Below, piece by piece: positions 45,235 to 54,672 of a DNA stretch of 64,000 nt (its first letter is position 1; each line of letters opens with the position of its first letter). Both the position numbers and the translations under genes were made by a program. The notes beneath the pieces were generated by a model. The model was given only the letters and a program-made list of their open reading frames with translations. It made no database searches and was not told where the DNA came from. Origin of the DNA: Bacteroidales bacterium (lineage in GTDB: Bacteria > Bacteroidota > Bacteroidia > Bacteroidales > Tenuifilaceae); NCBI GenBank assembly GCA_013141385.1, contig JABFRB010000023.1:98468-162467 (forward strand), written 5' to 3'.

Positions 45235-45786
45235 TTAGAATGCAAAACCAAGGGCAAAACCAACTCTCATTTTGAAACCTTCAAAAAGATTTGTTTTATC
45301 AAAAGATCCTGCTCCTGAGTCTACCTTTACATCAGCACTTCCATAATGTCCACCAAAAAATAGATCCATAGTAAAACCTGAATTAGTTATCCATTGTCTG
45401 CCAAAAACAAGACCTCCACCCATTGATGTAAGACTTCCTTTTGAATTATCAGTAGTATTTTCTAAGGTATATTTCTGATAGCGGAAATAGGGTGCAAGAT
45501 AGAACCCATCAATAGCACCCTTTTTTGGGTATATTCTAAATTCTGGAGTTAGAATTAATCCAGTAAATTTGGTATTACTGAATTTGAAGTTTAAATACCC
45601 AACTCCAAGTTGAGCAGACGTCATATTACTTATTTTACGCTCATAAAAAACTGAGCCTGTTCCCAAAAACAAACTTAATGTATTTACTTTAAGTACGTTC
45701 TTTTCTGAAGAAACGGTTGACTTATCCTGAGCAATTGTTGGAATTGCAAGTACAACCACTAGGAGTAGAATTAAAATCTTTTTCAT
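45235..45786 (-). CDS. Outer-membrane beta-barrel protein
   Basis: From the ATG at 45786 the product is 183 residues with a signal peptide (about 1-20, ending TIAQD). A TTG 39 bases upstream would add 13 residues before the signal and is unlikely. The mature part consists of alternating amphipathic strands rich in Gly, Tyr and Phe (SVFYERKISNMTSAQLGVGY; GFYLAPYFRYQKYTLE; GGGLVFGRQW) and ends in a Phe (VGFALGFAF), the outer-membrane assembly signal. Resembles DUF3575-type/OmpW-like small barrels. Function unknown. Confidence 0.82.
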   Translation of the reverse strand: MKKILILLLVVVLAIPTIAQDKSTVSSEKNVLKVNTLSLFLGTGSVFYERKISNMTSAQLGVGYLNFKFSNTKFTGLILTPEFRIYPKKGAIDGFYLAPYFRYQKYTLENTTDNSKGSLTSMGGGLVFGRQWITNSGFTMDLFFGGHYGSADVKVDSGAGSFDKTNLFEGFKMRVGFALGFAF

Positions 45787-46146
45787 ATTATTTAGGTTTA
45801 GGTTAATTTTCATGCAATGTAACAATTACTATACCAAATATCAAACAGAAATAGTTTTATAGATGGCAAATCAATTATAATAATCCAATATCATTTTCAG
45901 TTGATGCTTCCAGTTTACACAAAGCTGCAAAGTTGATAAATTTTATTTATCTCGCAGATTACGAAGATTTTACTGTCTTTTAAATGACCTTAAGTCAACG
46001 ACTTTGTATAGTAATATTTAATTACAATTGGGAATCTTATAATTTTTTATAAAAAACTAACTTTTTCAATATTTTGGTGTTATCCTTTTCTTGGGTAATT
46101 TTGAACGGATAATTAGAATGCAATGTACTAAACATAAGTATATATA
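45787..46146. other. 360-bp intergenic region with the metal-transporter promoter
   Basis: No gene is seen. The right third holds the strong promoter at 46072-46103. The middle has a weak CACAAAGC/GCAAAG stretch around 45920, related to the other CAAAG repeats. No clear Zur- or Fur-type palindrome was found. Confidence 0.45.
46072..46103 (+). promoter_or_regulatory. Promoter of the metal ABC transporter operon
   Basis: TTTTG (46072-46076), a 19-base spacer and TAATTTTG (46096-46103) match the Bacteroidota -33/-7 consensus exactly in sequence and spacing. The first start codon is 43 bases downstream. Confidence 0.65.
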
Positions 46147-47070
46147 ATGATGAATAAAATAATTTTCAGTTTATCAGTATTGGTATTATTCTCATTTGCT
46201 TTTTTGGGATGCAAAAACAGACAGGGAACTAAATCGAATCATCCAATAACAATCTCAGTAAGCATTGTGCCTCAGAAATACATTATTGATAGATTAACTG
46301 ATAGTTCAATTGAGGTAAACGTTATGGTTCCCCCAGGAACTAGTCCGGAGATGTATGAACCTTCTCCTGTTCAGATGAAAAATGTTGCTAATTCAGCCAT
46401 TTACTTTGCCCTAGGTCCGTTAGAATTTGAGAGCACAATATTGCCTAGAATTAAGGAGCTAAACCCGAATATAAAATTCGTTGATCTTTCAAAAGGTATA
46501 AATCTATTAGAAGGACATAAACATCGTGAGATTATGGGAGAGGAGGAGCATCATACCAATTACGATCCCCATATTTGGACATCAACCCTTGAGTTTAGCC
46601 AAATGGCCAGTAAAACCTGTAAAGAACTTTGTATTTTATTTCCCGATAAAGAGAAGATTTTTTTAAAGAATCTTGATAAATTAAATGCTGATGTAATTGG
46701 TCTAGATTCTTTAATCAAGAGTGTAATTAGAACATCTACAACTAAAGATTTTTTGATATACCACCCAGCGCTATCCTACTTTGCCCGAGATTATGGCTTG
46801 AATCAAATTGCGATTGAAGAGGATGGTAAAAATCCTTCTGCTCAAACGCTCACCAACCTTATTAAATTAGCTAAATCTCAAGATCTAAAAACGATCTTTA
46901 TTCAAACTCAGTTCGATTCTCGTAATGCAGAATTATTAGCATGGGAGTTAGGTGGAAATGTTGTTAAGATTGATCCTTTGGGATACGATTGGTTAAAAAA
47001 TATGTACGATTTAACGAATAAACTAGCAATAGCATTAAAACCAGGAAAAGGCACTCAAAAGAATGAATAA
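46147..47070 (+). CDS. znuA: Metal (zinc-type) ABC transporter substrate-binding lipoprotein
   Basis: This 307-residue cluster A-I binding protein has a lipoprotein signal (lipobox FLGC, Cys22). It has VSIVPQKYIIDRL, MVPPGTSPEMYEPSP and ALGPLEFE (~93). A short His-containing loop (GHKHREIMGEEEHH, ~118-131) precedes DPHIWTS. Further ligands are in LIYHPALSYFARDYGL and the late QFDSRNAELLA. The His-rich loop suggests zinc; manganese cannot be excluded. Its gene overlaps the ATPase gene by 8 bp, the first overlap in a three-gene operon. Confidence 0.88.
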   Translation: MMNKIIFSLSVLVLFSFAFLGCKNRQGTKSNHPITISVSIVPQKYIIDRLTDSSIEVNVMVPPGTSPEMYEPSPVQMKNVANSAIYFALGPLEFESTILPRIKELNPNIKFVDLSKGINLLEGHKHREIMGEEEHHTNYDPHIWTSTLEFSQMASKTCKELCILFPDKEKIFLKNLDKLNADVIGLDSLIKSVIRTSTTKDFLIYHPALSYFARDYGLNQIAIEEDGKNPSAQTLTNLIKLAKSQDLKTIFIQTQFDSRNAELLAWELGGNVVKIDPLGYDWLKNMYDLTNKLAIALKPGKGTQKNE

Positions 47071-47824
47071 AATACTTGATGTTGTTAAAGTAACTGCCGG
47101 ATATGGTTCCGATATTGTTTTAAAGGATATAAACTTTGAGGTAATTGACAATGATTTTATTGGAGTAATTGGTCCTAACGGGGGTGGAAAAACAACTTTG
47201 CTGAAACTACTACTTGGACAGATTAGACCCTTTCAGGGTCAAATCAATTTCTACCCTTCTAATAAGGACGAAACCCTTTTTGGCTATCTTCCTCAAGTCT
47301 CTGATATTGACAGGGAGTTTCCTATTAAAGTTATCGATATTGCACTTTCCGGGTTAATGTCAAATAAAGGTTTTTGGGGAGAGAGTCGGAAACAGAATCG
47401 CAAAAAGGCATTTGAGATGCTGACAATAACAGGTGTTGATCATCTTTACAATAGAAGCGTAAAAGAGTTATCAGGGGGGCAACTTCAAAGGGTTTTTTTA
47501 AGTAGAGCGTTAATCTCGCAGCCAAGGCTTTTAATACTTGATGAACCGAATACTTTTGTTGATAATAAATTTGAAAAGGAACTTTACGAATTGCTTAGGG
47601 AATTAAATAAAAGGATGGCAATAATTATGGTTTCACATGATGTGGGTACAATAACCTCTTACGTTAAAACGATTGCTTGTGTAAATCAAAAATTACACTA
47701 CCATCGTTCAAATAAAATTTCGCCTGAGCAGCTTACCGCTTACGATTGTCCTATTCAAATAATAACCCACGGTAAAATTCCACATACCGTTTTGCTGGAT
47801 CACCGCAAGGAGGGAAGTGTATGA
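47063..47824 (+). CDS. znuC: Metal ABC transporter ATP-binding protein
   Basis: This is a 253-residue ATPase with Walker A GPNGGGKTTLLK (~40), signature LSGGQLQRVFLSRAL (~137), Walker B LLILDEPNTFVD and switch His in MVSHDVGTI. Late His and Cys residues (LHYHRSN, AYDCPIQIITHG) are typical of ZnuC/MntB-type ATPases. It overlaps the binding-protein gene by 8 bp and the permease gene by 4 bp (ATGA). It powers import by the neighbouring permease. Confidence 0.92.
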   Translation: MNKILDVVKVTAGYGSDIVLKDINFEVIDNDFIGVIGPNGGGKTTLLKLLLGQIRPFQGQINFYPSNKDETLFGYLPQVSDIDREFPIKVIDIALSGLMSNKGFWGESRKQNRKKAFEMLTITGVDHLYNRSVKELSGGQLQRVFLSRALISQPRLLILDEPNTFVDNKFEKELYELLRELNKRMAIIMVSHDVGTITSYVKTIACVNQKLHYHRSNKISPEQLTAYDCPIQIITHGKIPHTVLLDHRKEGSV

Positions 47825-48663
47825 TAGAACTTTTTAGAGATCTTTTTGATTACCAGTTTTTACAAAATGCGGTTGCAGCGGCATTACTAGTATCAGTGGT
47901 TGCAGGGATTATTGGTACTTATATTACATCTAGGAGGTTAGTATTTCTTAGTGGTGGCATAACCCATGCATCGTTTGGTGGTATTGGGATTGCATATTAC
48001 ATTGGGATAAATCCTGTGATTGGGGCAATCATTTTTTCAATCCTATCAGCATTTGGAATTGAAGCATTATCGCACCGTAAGAATATCCGGGAAGATTCTG
48101 CAATCGGTATTTTATGGGCATTTGGAATGGCTGTTGGAATAATTTTTATTTTTTTAACGCCCGGCTATGCACCCAACCTTCTTAGTTTTCTTTTTGGAAG
48201 TATATTAACTGTTACAAATTCCGATCTGCTTTATTTGCTGATTTTGAATATTGTAGTCATTCTATTTTTCATTATTTTCTACCGACCAATTCTTTACATC
48301 GCATTTGATCAGGAATTTGCTCGAACTCAAAAAATCCCAGTAACCCTTATGAATTATATACTTATCATGTTTATTGCTATTGCAATTGTACTAAGTATAA
48401 GAGTTGTTGGTATTATCCTATTAATCTCTCTTTTCACCATACCACCTGCTACAGCAAATATTTTTTCTCACCATTTTGGGAGGATTATTTTTTGGTCAAT
48501 CTTATTAAGCTTTTTGGGTTCTTTTATTGGGTTGATATTATCATACAGCATAAACATTCCAAGCGGAGCATCAATAGTAGTTGTTTTGGTGTTAATGTTT
48601 GGAATCGTGAGGTTGCTATTTAGTTTATACAATCGAATTAAACGGAAATCAATAATGGTTTAA
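47821..48663 (+). CDS. znuB: Metal ABC transporter permease
   Basis: This 280-residue ABC-3 family permease has about eight hydrophobic segments. It carries the family motif LSGGITHASFGGIGIAYY (~45) and DSAIGILWAFGMAVGIIF (~96). Later segments are VVGIILLISLFTIPPATAN and FGRIIFWSILLSFLGSF. It is coupled to the ATPase gene by an ATGA overlap and completes the operon; lpdA starts 54 bp later and could be read through. Confidence 0.93.
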   Translation: MIELFRDLFDYQFLQNAVAAALLVSVVAGIIGTYITSRRLVFLSGGITHASFGGIGIAYYIGINPVIGAIIFSILSAFGIEALSHRKNIREDSAIGILWAFGMAVGIIFIFLTPGYAPNLLSFLFGSILTVTNSDLLYLLILNIVVILFFIIFYRPILYIAFDQEFARTQKIPVTLMNYILIMFIAIAIVLSIRVVGIILLISLFTIPPATANIFSHHFGRIIFWSILLSFLGSFIGLILSYSINIPSGASIVVVLVLMFGIVRLLFSLYNRIKRKSIMV

Positions 48664-48717
48664 AAAACATAGTATTAACTTGATTTTTAGCAAAAACTTA
48701 AATAATACAGCATAATT

Positions 48718-50106
48718 ATGAATTTCGATCTTATAGTAATTGGAAGTGGCCCGGGTGGCTATGTTGCAGCAATAAGAGCCAGCCAATTGGGCTTGAAAGT
48801 TGCCGTTGTTGAAAAAGAAAACCTAGGTGGAATATGCCTTAACTGGGGTTGTATACCTACCAAGGCACTTCTTAAAAGTGCTCAAGTATTCGAGTATGCT
48901 TCTCATGCGGCTGATTATGGAGTAGTTACATCTGGAGTTACTCCCGATTTTGAGAAGATAATTGCTCGTAGCCGTGGTGTTGCCGATGCCATGAGTAAAG
49001 GAATTCAGTTTCTTTTCAAGAAGAATAAAGTTGAGGTTTTAAATGGATTTGGAAAGCTTAAGGATAATCATACAGTTGCTGTTGAAGGAGTTGATGGCAA
49101 AACTAATGATTATACTGCAAGCCATATTATTCTTGCTACAGGTGCTCGTTCACGTGAACTACCAAATTTAAAGCAGGATGGTGTTAAGATAATTGGCTAT
49201 CGTCAAGCGTTAATCTTGCCAAAGCAACCAAAATCGATGGTAGTTGTTGGTTCTGGAGCTATAGGTAGCGAGTTTGCGTACTTCTACAATGCAATAGGAA
49301 CAAAAGTTACGCTAGTGGAATTTTTACCTAATGTTGTTCCTTTGGAAGATGAAGAGGTAAGTAAAACTCTTGAAAGGGCTTTCAAAAAGGTTGGAATAAC
49401 TGTAATGACTAATTCTACCGTTGAGTCAGTTGATATTTCTGGAGATCTTTGTAAAGTTAAAATTCAAACTAAGAAGGGACTGGAAGAGGTTGAGGCAGAA
49501 ATTGTACTTTCAGCAGTTGGTGTTAGCCCAAATTTAGAGGGAATTGGTTTAGAAACTGTTGGAATAGAAATTGAGAAAGGCAAAGTGAAGGTTGACGATT
49601 ATTATCGTACAAATATCGAGGGTATTTACGCAATTGGCGATATTGTTCATGGACCTGCTCTTGCTCACGTGGCATCTGCTGAAGGTATTGTTTGCGTAGA
49701 GAAAATTGCAGGACAAAACCCACATCCCGTTAATTACAAGAATATACCTGGATGTACTTATACTACACCTGAGGTTGCTTCCGTTGGGATGAGCGAAAAG
49801 GCTGCTGTTGAGGCTGGTTATGAGATAAAAGTCGGAAAATTTCCGTTTACTGCATCGGGAAAAGCAACGGCTGCTGGAGCAAGAGATGGCTTTATTAAAT
49901 TGATATTCGATGCAAAATATGGCGAACTTCTTGGTGCGCACATGATTGGTGCAAATGTTACTGAAATGATTGCAGAATTAGTAGTTGCAAGAAACCTTGA
50001 GACCACAGGGCATGAACTTATCAAGAGTATTCATCCACATCCCACAATGAGTGAGGCAATTATGGAAGCAGCCGCAGCAGCATACGGTGAGGTAATTCAC
50101 ATTTAA
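48718..50106 (+). CDS. lpdA: Dihydrolipoyl dehydrogenase
   Basis: This E3 enzyme reoxidises dihydrolipoamide of 2-oxo-acid dehydrogenase or glycine cleavage complexes with NAD. At 462 residues it is of normal length. The FAD site is IGSGPGGYVAA (~7) and the redox disulfide GGICLNWGCIPTK (~37). The NAD site is VVGSGAIGSEFA (~173), and the second FAD motif is GIYAIGDIV (~302). The C-terminal catalytic His-Glu is in SIHPHPTMSEAIMEA (~439). No E1/E2 genes are adjacent, so it is a stand-alone lpd. It ends in a strong terminator. Confidence 0.95.
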   Translation: MNFDLIVIGSGPGGYVAAIRASQLGLKVAVVEKENLGGICLNWGCIPTKALLKSAQVFEYASHAADYGVVTSGVTPDFEKIIARSRGVADAMSKGIQFLFKKNKVEVLNGFGKLKDNHTVAVEGVDGKTNDYTASHIILATGARSRELPNLKQDGVKIIGYRQALILPKQPKSMVVVGSGAIGSEFAYFYNAIGTKVTLVEFLPNVVPLEDEEVSKTLERAFKKVGITVMTNSTVESVDISGDLCKVKIQTKKGLEEVEAEIVLSAVGVSPNLEGIGLETVGIEIEKGKVKVDDYYRTNIEGIYAIGDIVHGPALAHVASAEGIVCVEKIAGQNPHPVNYKNIPGCTYTTPEVASVGMSEKAAVEAGYEIKVGKFPFTASGKATAAGARDGFIKLIFDAKYGELLGAHMIGANVTEMIAELVVARNLETTGHELIKSIHPHPTMSEAIMEAAAAAYGEVIHI

Positions 50107-50130
50107 TTATTGATACCTTGATTAAAAGTA

Positions 50131-50155
50131 AAAAACCGGAATAGTCCGGTTTTTT
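50131..50155 (+). terminator. Terminator of lpdA
   Basis: The stem AAAAACCGGA / TCCGGTTTTT has loop ATAG and is followed by more T, 24 bases after the lpdA stop. It is a textbook intrinsic terminator. Confidence 0.93.
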
Positions 50156-50180
50156 TTGTCAATATAAATTTATTCAATCG

Positions 50181-50738
50181 TTAATCCCATCTAAACTCCA
50201 ATGTTGTACATCCCTGTCCAGAAGAAATAAAGCTTGTAATCTTATATGATGTATTTTTACACTTGCAGAGTTCAAGAGCCTTAACACACCAACCAGCAAA
50301 TCTGTATTCTAAAGGTTTAGTAATCCCTTCGAATTTAATAATTTTCATTGTAATCATTTTGCTACCTACCTCAGAAACCTCAACTTCTGAAGGTGTGTAA
50401 AACGTTTCAACCATTCGTGAAGCTCTCTTCATCAGATATTGTGGAGTAGCAACAAAAATAAAAACTTTGTAAATGCCTGTTAATGCTATGCTTGCACTAT
50501 ATTTACCAAGTTCTTCACCTGCCTTTTGGGCGTTATTGTTGTAAAATTTTTCAACAATACTATTCATAGGATCATAGTAGGCTGGTTTTATTTCATACCA
50601 GTCACCAACTCTTACCACGCCTTCATAAAGTTTCTTTGATTCAGAGGGGAGTGACTTAATCCATCCTTCGAATTGACCGGGGAAGTTGATTTTAACAAAA
50701 TCCCTAGTTGTTAGTATACTAGTACCTTTAACTTGCAT
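50181..50738 (-). CDS. Conserved hypothetical protein (possible ligand-binding fold)
   Basis: This 185-residue protein is not recognised with confidence. It has an N-terminal segment TSILTTRDFVKINFPGQFEGW and a central helix AGEELGKYSASIALTGIYKVF. The C-terminal part has WCVKALELCKCKN with a Cys pair and the ending CTTLEFRWD. The pattern recalls families related to heme-NO-binding or 4-vinyl-reductase domains (a helical half followed by a beta sheet ending in FxxxW), but this is a weak resemblance. It lies between lpdA and the ABC-F gene on the minus strand. Confidence 0.55.
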   Translation of the reverse strand: MQVKGTSILTTRDFVKINFPGQFEGWIKSLPSESKKLYEGVVRVGDWYEIKPAYYDPMNSIVEKFYNNNAQKAGEELGKYSASIALTGIYKVFIFVATPQYLMKRASRMVETFYTPSEVEVSEVGSKMITMKIIKFEGITKPLEYRFAGWCVKALELCKCKNTSYKITSFISSGQGCTTLEFRWD

Positions 50739-50840
50739 AGTTTAGAGATTTTAATCAGTTTGCAAATTAGTGTAATTAAATCAGATTTTTACTCAGATTG
50801 ATCTAAATCATCATAATCTGGTTATAGAACAAATTTTGGC

Positions 50841-50870
50841 TTGTTGATCACCATGGAATTCCTAATTTTG
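50841..50870 (+). promoter_or_regulatory. Promoter of the ABC-F gene
   Basis: TTG (50841-50843), a 19-base spacer and TAATTTTG (50863-50870) fit the Bacteroidota consensus. The ATG is 20 bases downstream. Confidence 0.55.
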
Positions 50871-50890
50871 CCGGATAAATTATTTATTAA

Positions 50891-52843
50891 ATGATCTCTG
50901 TAAATCAGGTAACAGTTAGTTTTGGTGGTTTTCAGCTATTTAAAGATATCAACTTCCTAATTACCCCGCGTGATAGGATAGGACTTGTGGGCAAGAATGG
51001 TGCAGGTAAATCAACGCTTCTAAAGATGATTGTAGGCGAGATGAAGCCTACATCAGGAAGTCTATCTATTCCCAATGATATTCGAATTGGATATCTTCCT
51101 CAGCAGATGGTTATTGTTGATGGGCGTTCTGTTATGGCGGAAACACTATTGGCTTTTAATGAAACCATTGACCTTAAAAAAGAAATAGACAAACTTGGAA
51201 GGGAGATTGCTGAAAGGACAGATTACGAGAGTGATTCGTATACCAAATTAATTAATCTGTTGGCTGATAAAACAGATCATTATAATATACTGGGAGGTGG
51301 TAATATTGAAGCTCAGGTTGAGCAAACCCTTACAGGACTCGGCTTTAAACGAACTGATTTTGATCGTCCAACCTCTGAGTTCAGTGGAGGCTGGAGAATG
51401 CGAATTGAGTTGGCAAAGTTGTTACTCCGAAAACCAGCAGTTTTGCTTCTAGATGAACCTACAAATCACTTAGATATTGAGTCAATTCAATGGCTTGAGG
51501 AGTATTTAAGCACATTCCCTGGTGCATTACTTTTAATCTCACACGATAAGGCATTCCTCGATAATGTAACTCAACGTACAATTGAACTTTCACTCGGTGT
51601 TGCTTATGACTATAAAGTATCATATTCAAAGTATGTAGAATTGCATAGGGAACGTAGAGAACAGCAGATGTCGGCTTATAGAAATCAGCAAAAAATGATT
51701 GAGGATACTCAGGATTTTATCGAAAGGTTTCGCTATAAGGCTACTAAAGCAGTGCAAGTCCAATCGCGCATCAAGCAACTGGACAAACTCGAAATAATTG
51801 AGGTTGATGATGAGGATTTAACAGCGTTAAACATCAAATTTCCACCAGCCCCACGCTCTGGAGATACTGTGGTTGAGGCCAAAGAGGTTTCAAAAAATTT
51901 TGGTAACCATCTGATTTTTAGTGGAGCAAACTTTTCCGTTCAACGTGGCGAAAAAGTAGCTTTTGTTGGTCGTAATGGGGAGGGTAAAACAACCATGAGT
52001 CGCATTATAATTGGCGAACTCAATTACACGGGGAATACAAAAATTGGTCACAATGTTAGTATTGGCTACTTTGCCCAAAATCAGGATGAACTGCTGAATA
52101 ATTCACTCACAGTGCTTGAAACAATTGACCATGTAGCAGTTGGGGATGTACGTACAAAGATGCGCGACATCTTAGGAGCATTCCTTTTTAGGGGAGATGA
52201 TGTTGATAAAAAAGTTGGAGTACTTTCTGGGGGTGAGCGTAATCGGTTAGCGATGGCAAAGTTGATGCTACAACCATACAATCTACTTATACTCGACGAG
52301 CCAACCAATCATCTAGATATGCGCTCAAAGGATATATTAAAGGAGGCACTGCTTAAATTCGATGGAACGCTCATAATTGTATCTCATGATCGAGAATTTC
52401 TAAATGGGTTAGTCGAAAAAGTATATGAATTCAGCGATGGCATTGTTAAAGAGCATCTTGGCGGCATATATGATTTTCTTCGCAGAAGAAAACTCGATAA
52501 CCTTAAAGAGTTGGAGCGTAAACGTGAGGAGGAGAGGGAAAGCGAACCTAAATCGGATTCCGATCAGAAACAAGCATGGCTTGAGCGTAAAGAGATGGAT
52601 AAGCAAATTCGAAAGGTTGTTTCCCAGCTTGAAGATGTTGAGGGTAGTATCGAAAAAATTGAGGCTGAAATTGCAGGCTTAGATGCTAAATTTGCAAATC
52701 CTGACCCAAATGACTCTGATACATCTCATTACGAATTTTTTTCACACTATCAGGATTTGAAAAAGGAATTAAACGATAATATGAATAGATGGGAGGAGTT
52801 ATCATTGGAGGTTGAAGGGTTAAAAGTTAAAAGAAATCAGTAA
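50891..52843 (+). CDS. ABC-F family ATPase (ribosome-associated type)
   Basis: This 650-residue cytoplasmic protein has two ABC domains and no membrane segments. Domain 1: Walker A VGKNGAGKST (~35), signature FSGGWRMRIELAKLL (~165), LLLDEPTNHLDI. A linker with REQQMSAYRNQQKMIEDTQ follows. Domain 2: Walker A VGRNGEGKTT (~358), signature LSGGERNRLAMAKLM (~446), LILDEPTNHLDM. A C-terminal coiled coil (~535-645) resembles Uup/ABCF3-type members. ABC-F proteins act on stalled or initiating ribosomes; an antibiotic-protection role cannot be inferred from this sequence. Confidence 0.92.
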   Translation: MISVNQVTVSFGGFQLFKDINFLITPRDRIGLVGKNGAGKSTLLKMIVGEMKPTSGSLSIPNDIRIGYLPQQMVIVDGRSVMAETLLAFNETIDLKKEIDKLGREIAERTDYESDSYTKLINLLADKTDHYNILGGGNIEAQVEQTLTGLGFKRTDFDRPTSEFSGGWRMRIELAKLLLRKPAVLLLDEPTNHLDIESIQWLEEYLSTFPGALLLISHDKAFLDNVTQRTIELSLGVAYDYKVSYSKYVELHRERREQQMSAYRNQQKMIEDTQDFIERFRYKATKAVQVQSRIKQLDKLEIIEVDDEDLTALNIKFPPAPRSGDTVVEAKEVSKNFGNHLIFSGANFSVQRGEKVAFVGRNGEGKTTMSRIIIGELNYTGNTKIGHNVSIGYFAQNQDELLNNSLTVLETIDHVAVGDVRTKMRDILGAFLFRGDDVDKKVGVLSGGERNRLAMAKLMLQPYNLLILDEPTNHLDMRSKDILKEALLKFDGTLIIVSHDREFLNGLVEKVYEFSDGIVKEHLGGIYDFLRRRKLDNLKELERKREEERESEPKSDSDQKQAWLERKEMDKQIRKVVSQLEDVEGSIEKIEAEIAGLDAKFANPDPNDSDTSHYEFFSHYQDLKKELNDNMNRWEELSLEVEGLKVKRNQ

Positions 52844-52892
52844 AACAGTTAAGGTTAATTTGAGATTCAAAGATTAAATTCGGTCAACGTTT

Positions 52893-52920
52893 TTTAGGCA
52901 TAGACATTTAGGCATGGACA
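52893..52920. repeat. Two tandem copies of a 14-bp unit upstream of rlmB
   Basis: TTTAGGCATAGACA (52893-52906) is followed directly by TTTAGGCATGGACA (52907-52920), with one difference. The unit resembles the arms of the repeat at 14601-14684 (TTTAGGCACTCTAGACA). Confidence 0.6.
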
Positions 52921-52968
52921 AAGCAACAACCATCAACTAAAAACACACAATCAATAAGTAAAAAAGAT

Positions 52969-53712
52969 ATGTCAAAAGAGATAAATGAATCAATATATGG
53001 ACTTCGCCCTGTTATAGAGGCGATAAAATCGGGTAAGCAGATTGATAAAGTATTGGTAAAGCAAGGTTTAAGCGGTGAACTTGCCGCCGAACTTCTTATA
53101 TTGATGAAGGAGAAAAATATTCACTTTCAGTATGTACCAACTGAGCGATTTGCAAAATATGGGGATAGGAATCATCAAGGTGTTGTAGCTTTTGTTATTC
53201 CAGTTGAACTTGTTGAACTGGAATCATTGGTGCCAACACTTTTTGAAAGCGGCAAAGTTCCATTAATATTAATCCTTGATGGAATTACTGATGTCCGAAA
53301 TTTTGGAGCAATAGTTCGTACTGCTGAGTGTGCTGGAGTTGATGCTATAGTTGTCCCTGCTAAGGGTGCTGCCCAAATTGGACCCGATTCAATTAAAACA
53401 TCTGCTGGAGCATTACATCATATCCCAATATCTCGTGTTGGAAGTCTTAAAGTAACTTTGAATTTCTTGAAAAATAGCGGTTTTCGGACGGCTATCGCTA
53501 CCGACAAGGGTTCTGATTTGCTCTATGATGCTGACTTAACTGGGCCTATTGCAATTGTGATGGGTGCTGAGGATATTGGTGTTTCACCAGATTTATTTAA
53601 ACTAGCAGACAATCTCGTAAAAATTCCTATTAAAGGTAAAATCGGATCGCTAAATGTTTCTGTTGCAGCAGGTGTTGTGGTATATGAAGTTTTGAGGCAA
53701 AGAGGGTTATAA
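52969..53712 (+). CDS. rlmB: 23S rRNA 2'-O-methyltransferase RlmB (SpoU/TrmH family)
   Basis: This 247-residue SPOUT methyltransferase has the N-terminal L30e-like substrate domain (YGLRPVIEAIKSGKQIDKVL). The knotted SAM domain follows with LILDGITDVRNFGAIVRTAE (~104), VMGAEDIGVSP (~192) and KIPIKGKIGSLNVSVAAGVV (~219). RlmB methylates a guanosine of 23S rRNA (G2251 in E. coli). An exact target cannot be proven from sequence. Its 3' end overlaps the convergent patatin gene by 6 bp. Confidence 0.9.
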   Translation: MSKEINESIYGLRPVIEAIKSGKQIDKVLVKQGLSGELAAELLILMKEKNIHFQYVPTERFAKYGDRNHQGVVAFVIPVELVELESLVPTLFESGKVPLILILDGITDVRNFGAIVRTAECAGVDAIVVPAKGAAQIGPDSIKTSAGALHHIPISRVGSLKVTLNFLKNSGFRTAIATDKGSDLLYDADLTGPIAIVMGAEDIGVSPDLFKLADNLVKIPIKGKIGSLNVSVAAGVVVYEVLRQRGL

Positions 53713-54627
53713 CCCAGTTTTATCCATAGCCATTTTGCACGCTTCCCGTCCATAGGCAATCATTTCTTCACCTTTATAAAACTCGAATACTGAGCAAGAG
53801 TATTTAGAGATACTAACAAGAACATCTGGGGGATACGTTTCAATAGTTTGCTCAGTTAATTTGGATTGCATTAATTGAATTGAACGGGTTAGTATATCAA
53901 AGTAGCCAAGTTTTAACTTTTTATCGTTTGGTTTCTCTATTTTTTCATTATGATGACTACTAAAAAGTTCGTCCCATTTTTTGATTAACCTTGTAACTTT
54001 CTCACTGTGAATCACATCAGGTTCTGTCTTTTTAGATAAATTAGGCTTTTGATATGATACGAGCGAATTAAGATCAACAGCAATCAGTAAATCATTTTTA
54101 GAGCGTGAAACTCTATTAATGGGCATTGGATTAAGTACACCACCATCAACTAATATTCCACCATCATACTCAATAGGTGTAAAAACGTTTGGAATTGATA
54201 TAGAGGCTCTAATCGCTTTATATAGATTGCCTTTATCGAAAATTACCTCTTTATTATTAATTATATCGGCAGCAACTGCAATGTATTTTATTGGTAAATC
54301 TTCAATATTGATTTCAGGTATCATTTTCAACTTACGCATTTTCTCAAATACCCTTTCACCCCTTACAAAACCTTGAGAACTTAGTGTAAAATCAACTAAA
54401 TTAAAAACCCTAAGTTTATCGAGATTTACAACCCATTCCCTGAATTTGTCAATATTGCCAGTTGCGTATAAACCCCCAACAAAGGCACCCATTGAGCTTC
54501 CTGTAATAGATGTTATTGTATACCCTCTTTCGACGATTTCATCAATAACACCTATGTGAGCCAAACCTCTTGCTCCACCACTTGATAGCACGAGTGCCAC
54601 ATTTTTTTTAGTGGAAACTTTTGTCAT
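53707..54627 (-). CDS. Patatin-like phospholipase (RssA type)
   Basis: This 306-residue protein has the patatin oxyanion motif SSGGARGLAHIGV (~15), the nucleophile elbow GSSMGAFVGG (~43) and the catalytic Asp in VDGGVLNPMP (~170). The set GxSxG plus DGG is complete, so lipase activity is expected. The substrate is not known. No signal peptide or transmembrane segment is seen. It is convergent with rlmB (6-bp overlap) and lies 45 bp after the deaminase gene on the same strand. Confidence 0.9.
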   Translation of the reverse strand: MTKVSTKKNVALVLSSGGARGLAHIGVIDEIVERGYTITSITGSSMGAFVGGLYATGNIDKFREWVVNLDKLRVFNLVDFTLSSQGFVRGERVFEKMRKLKMIPEINIEDLPIKYIAVAADIINNKEVIFDKGNLYKAIRASISIPNVFTPIEYDGGILVDGGVLNPMPINRVSRSKNDLLIAVDLNSLVSYQKPNLSKKTEPDVIHSEKVTRLIKKWDELFSSHHNEKIEKPNDKKLKLGYFDILTRSIQLMQSKLTEQTIETYPPDVLVSISKYSCSVFEFYKGEEMIAYGREACKMAMDKTGL

Positions 54628-54672
54628 TTATCAATTAAAATAATAGAGTTTCTATTGATACTAAAAATATTT

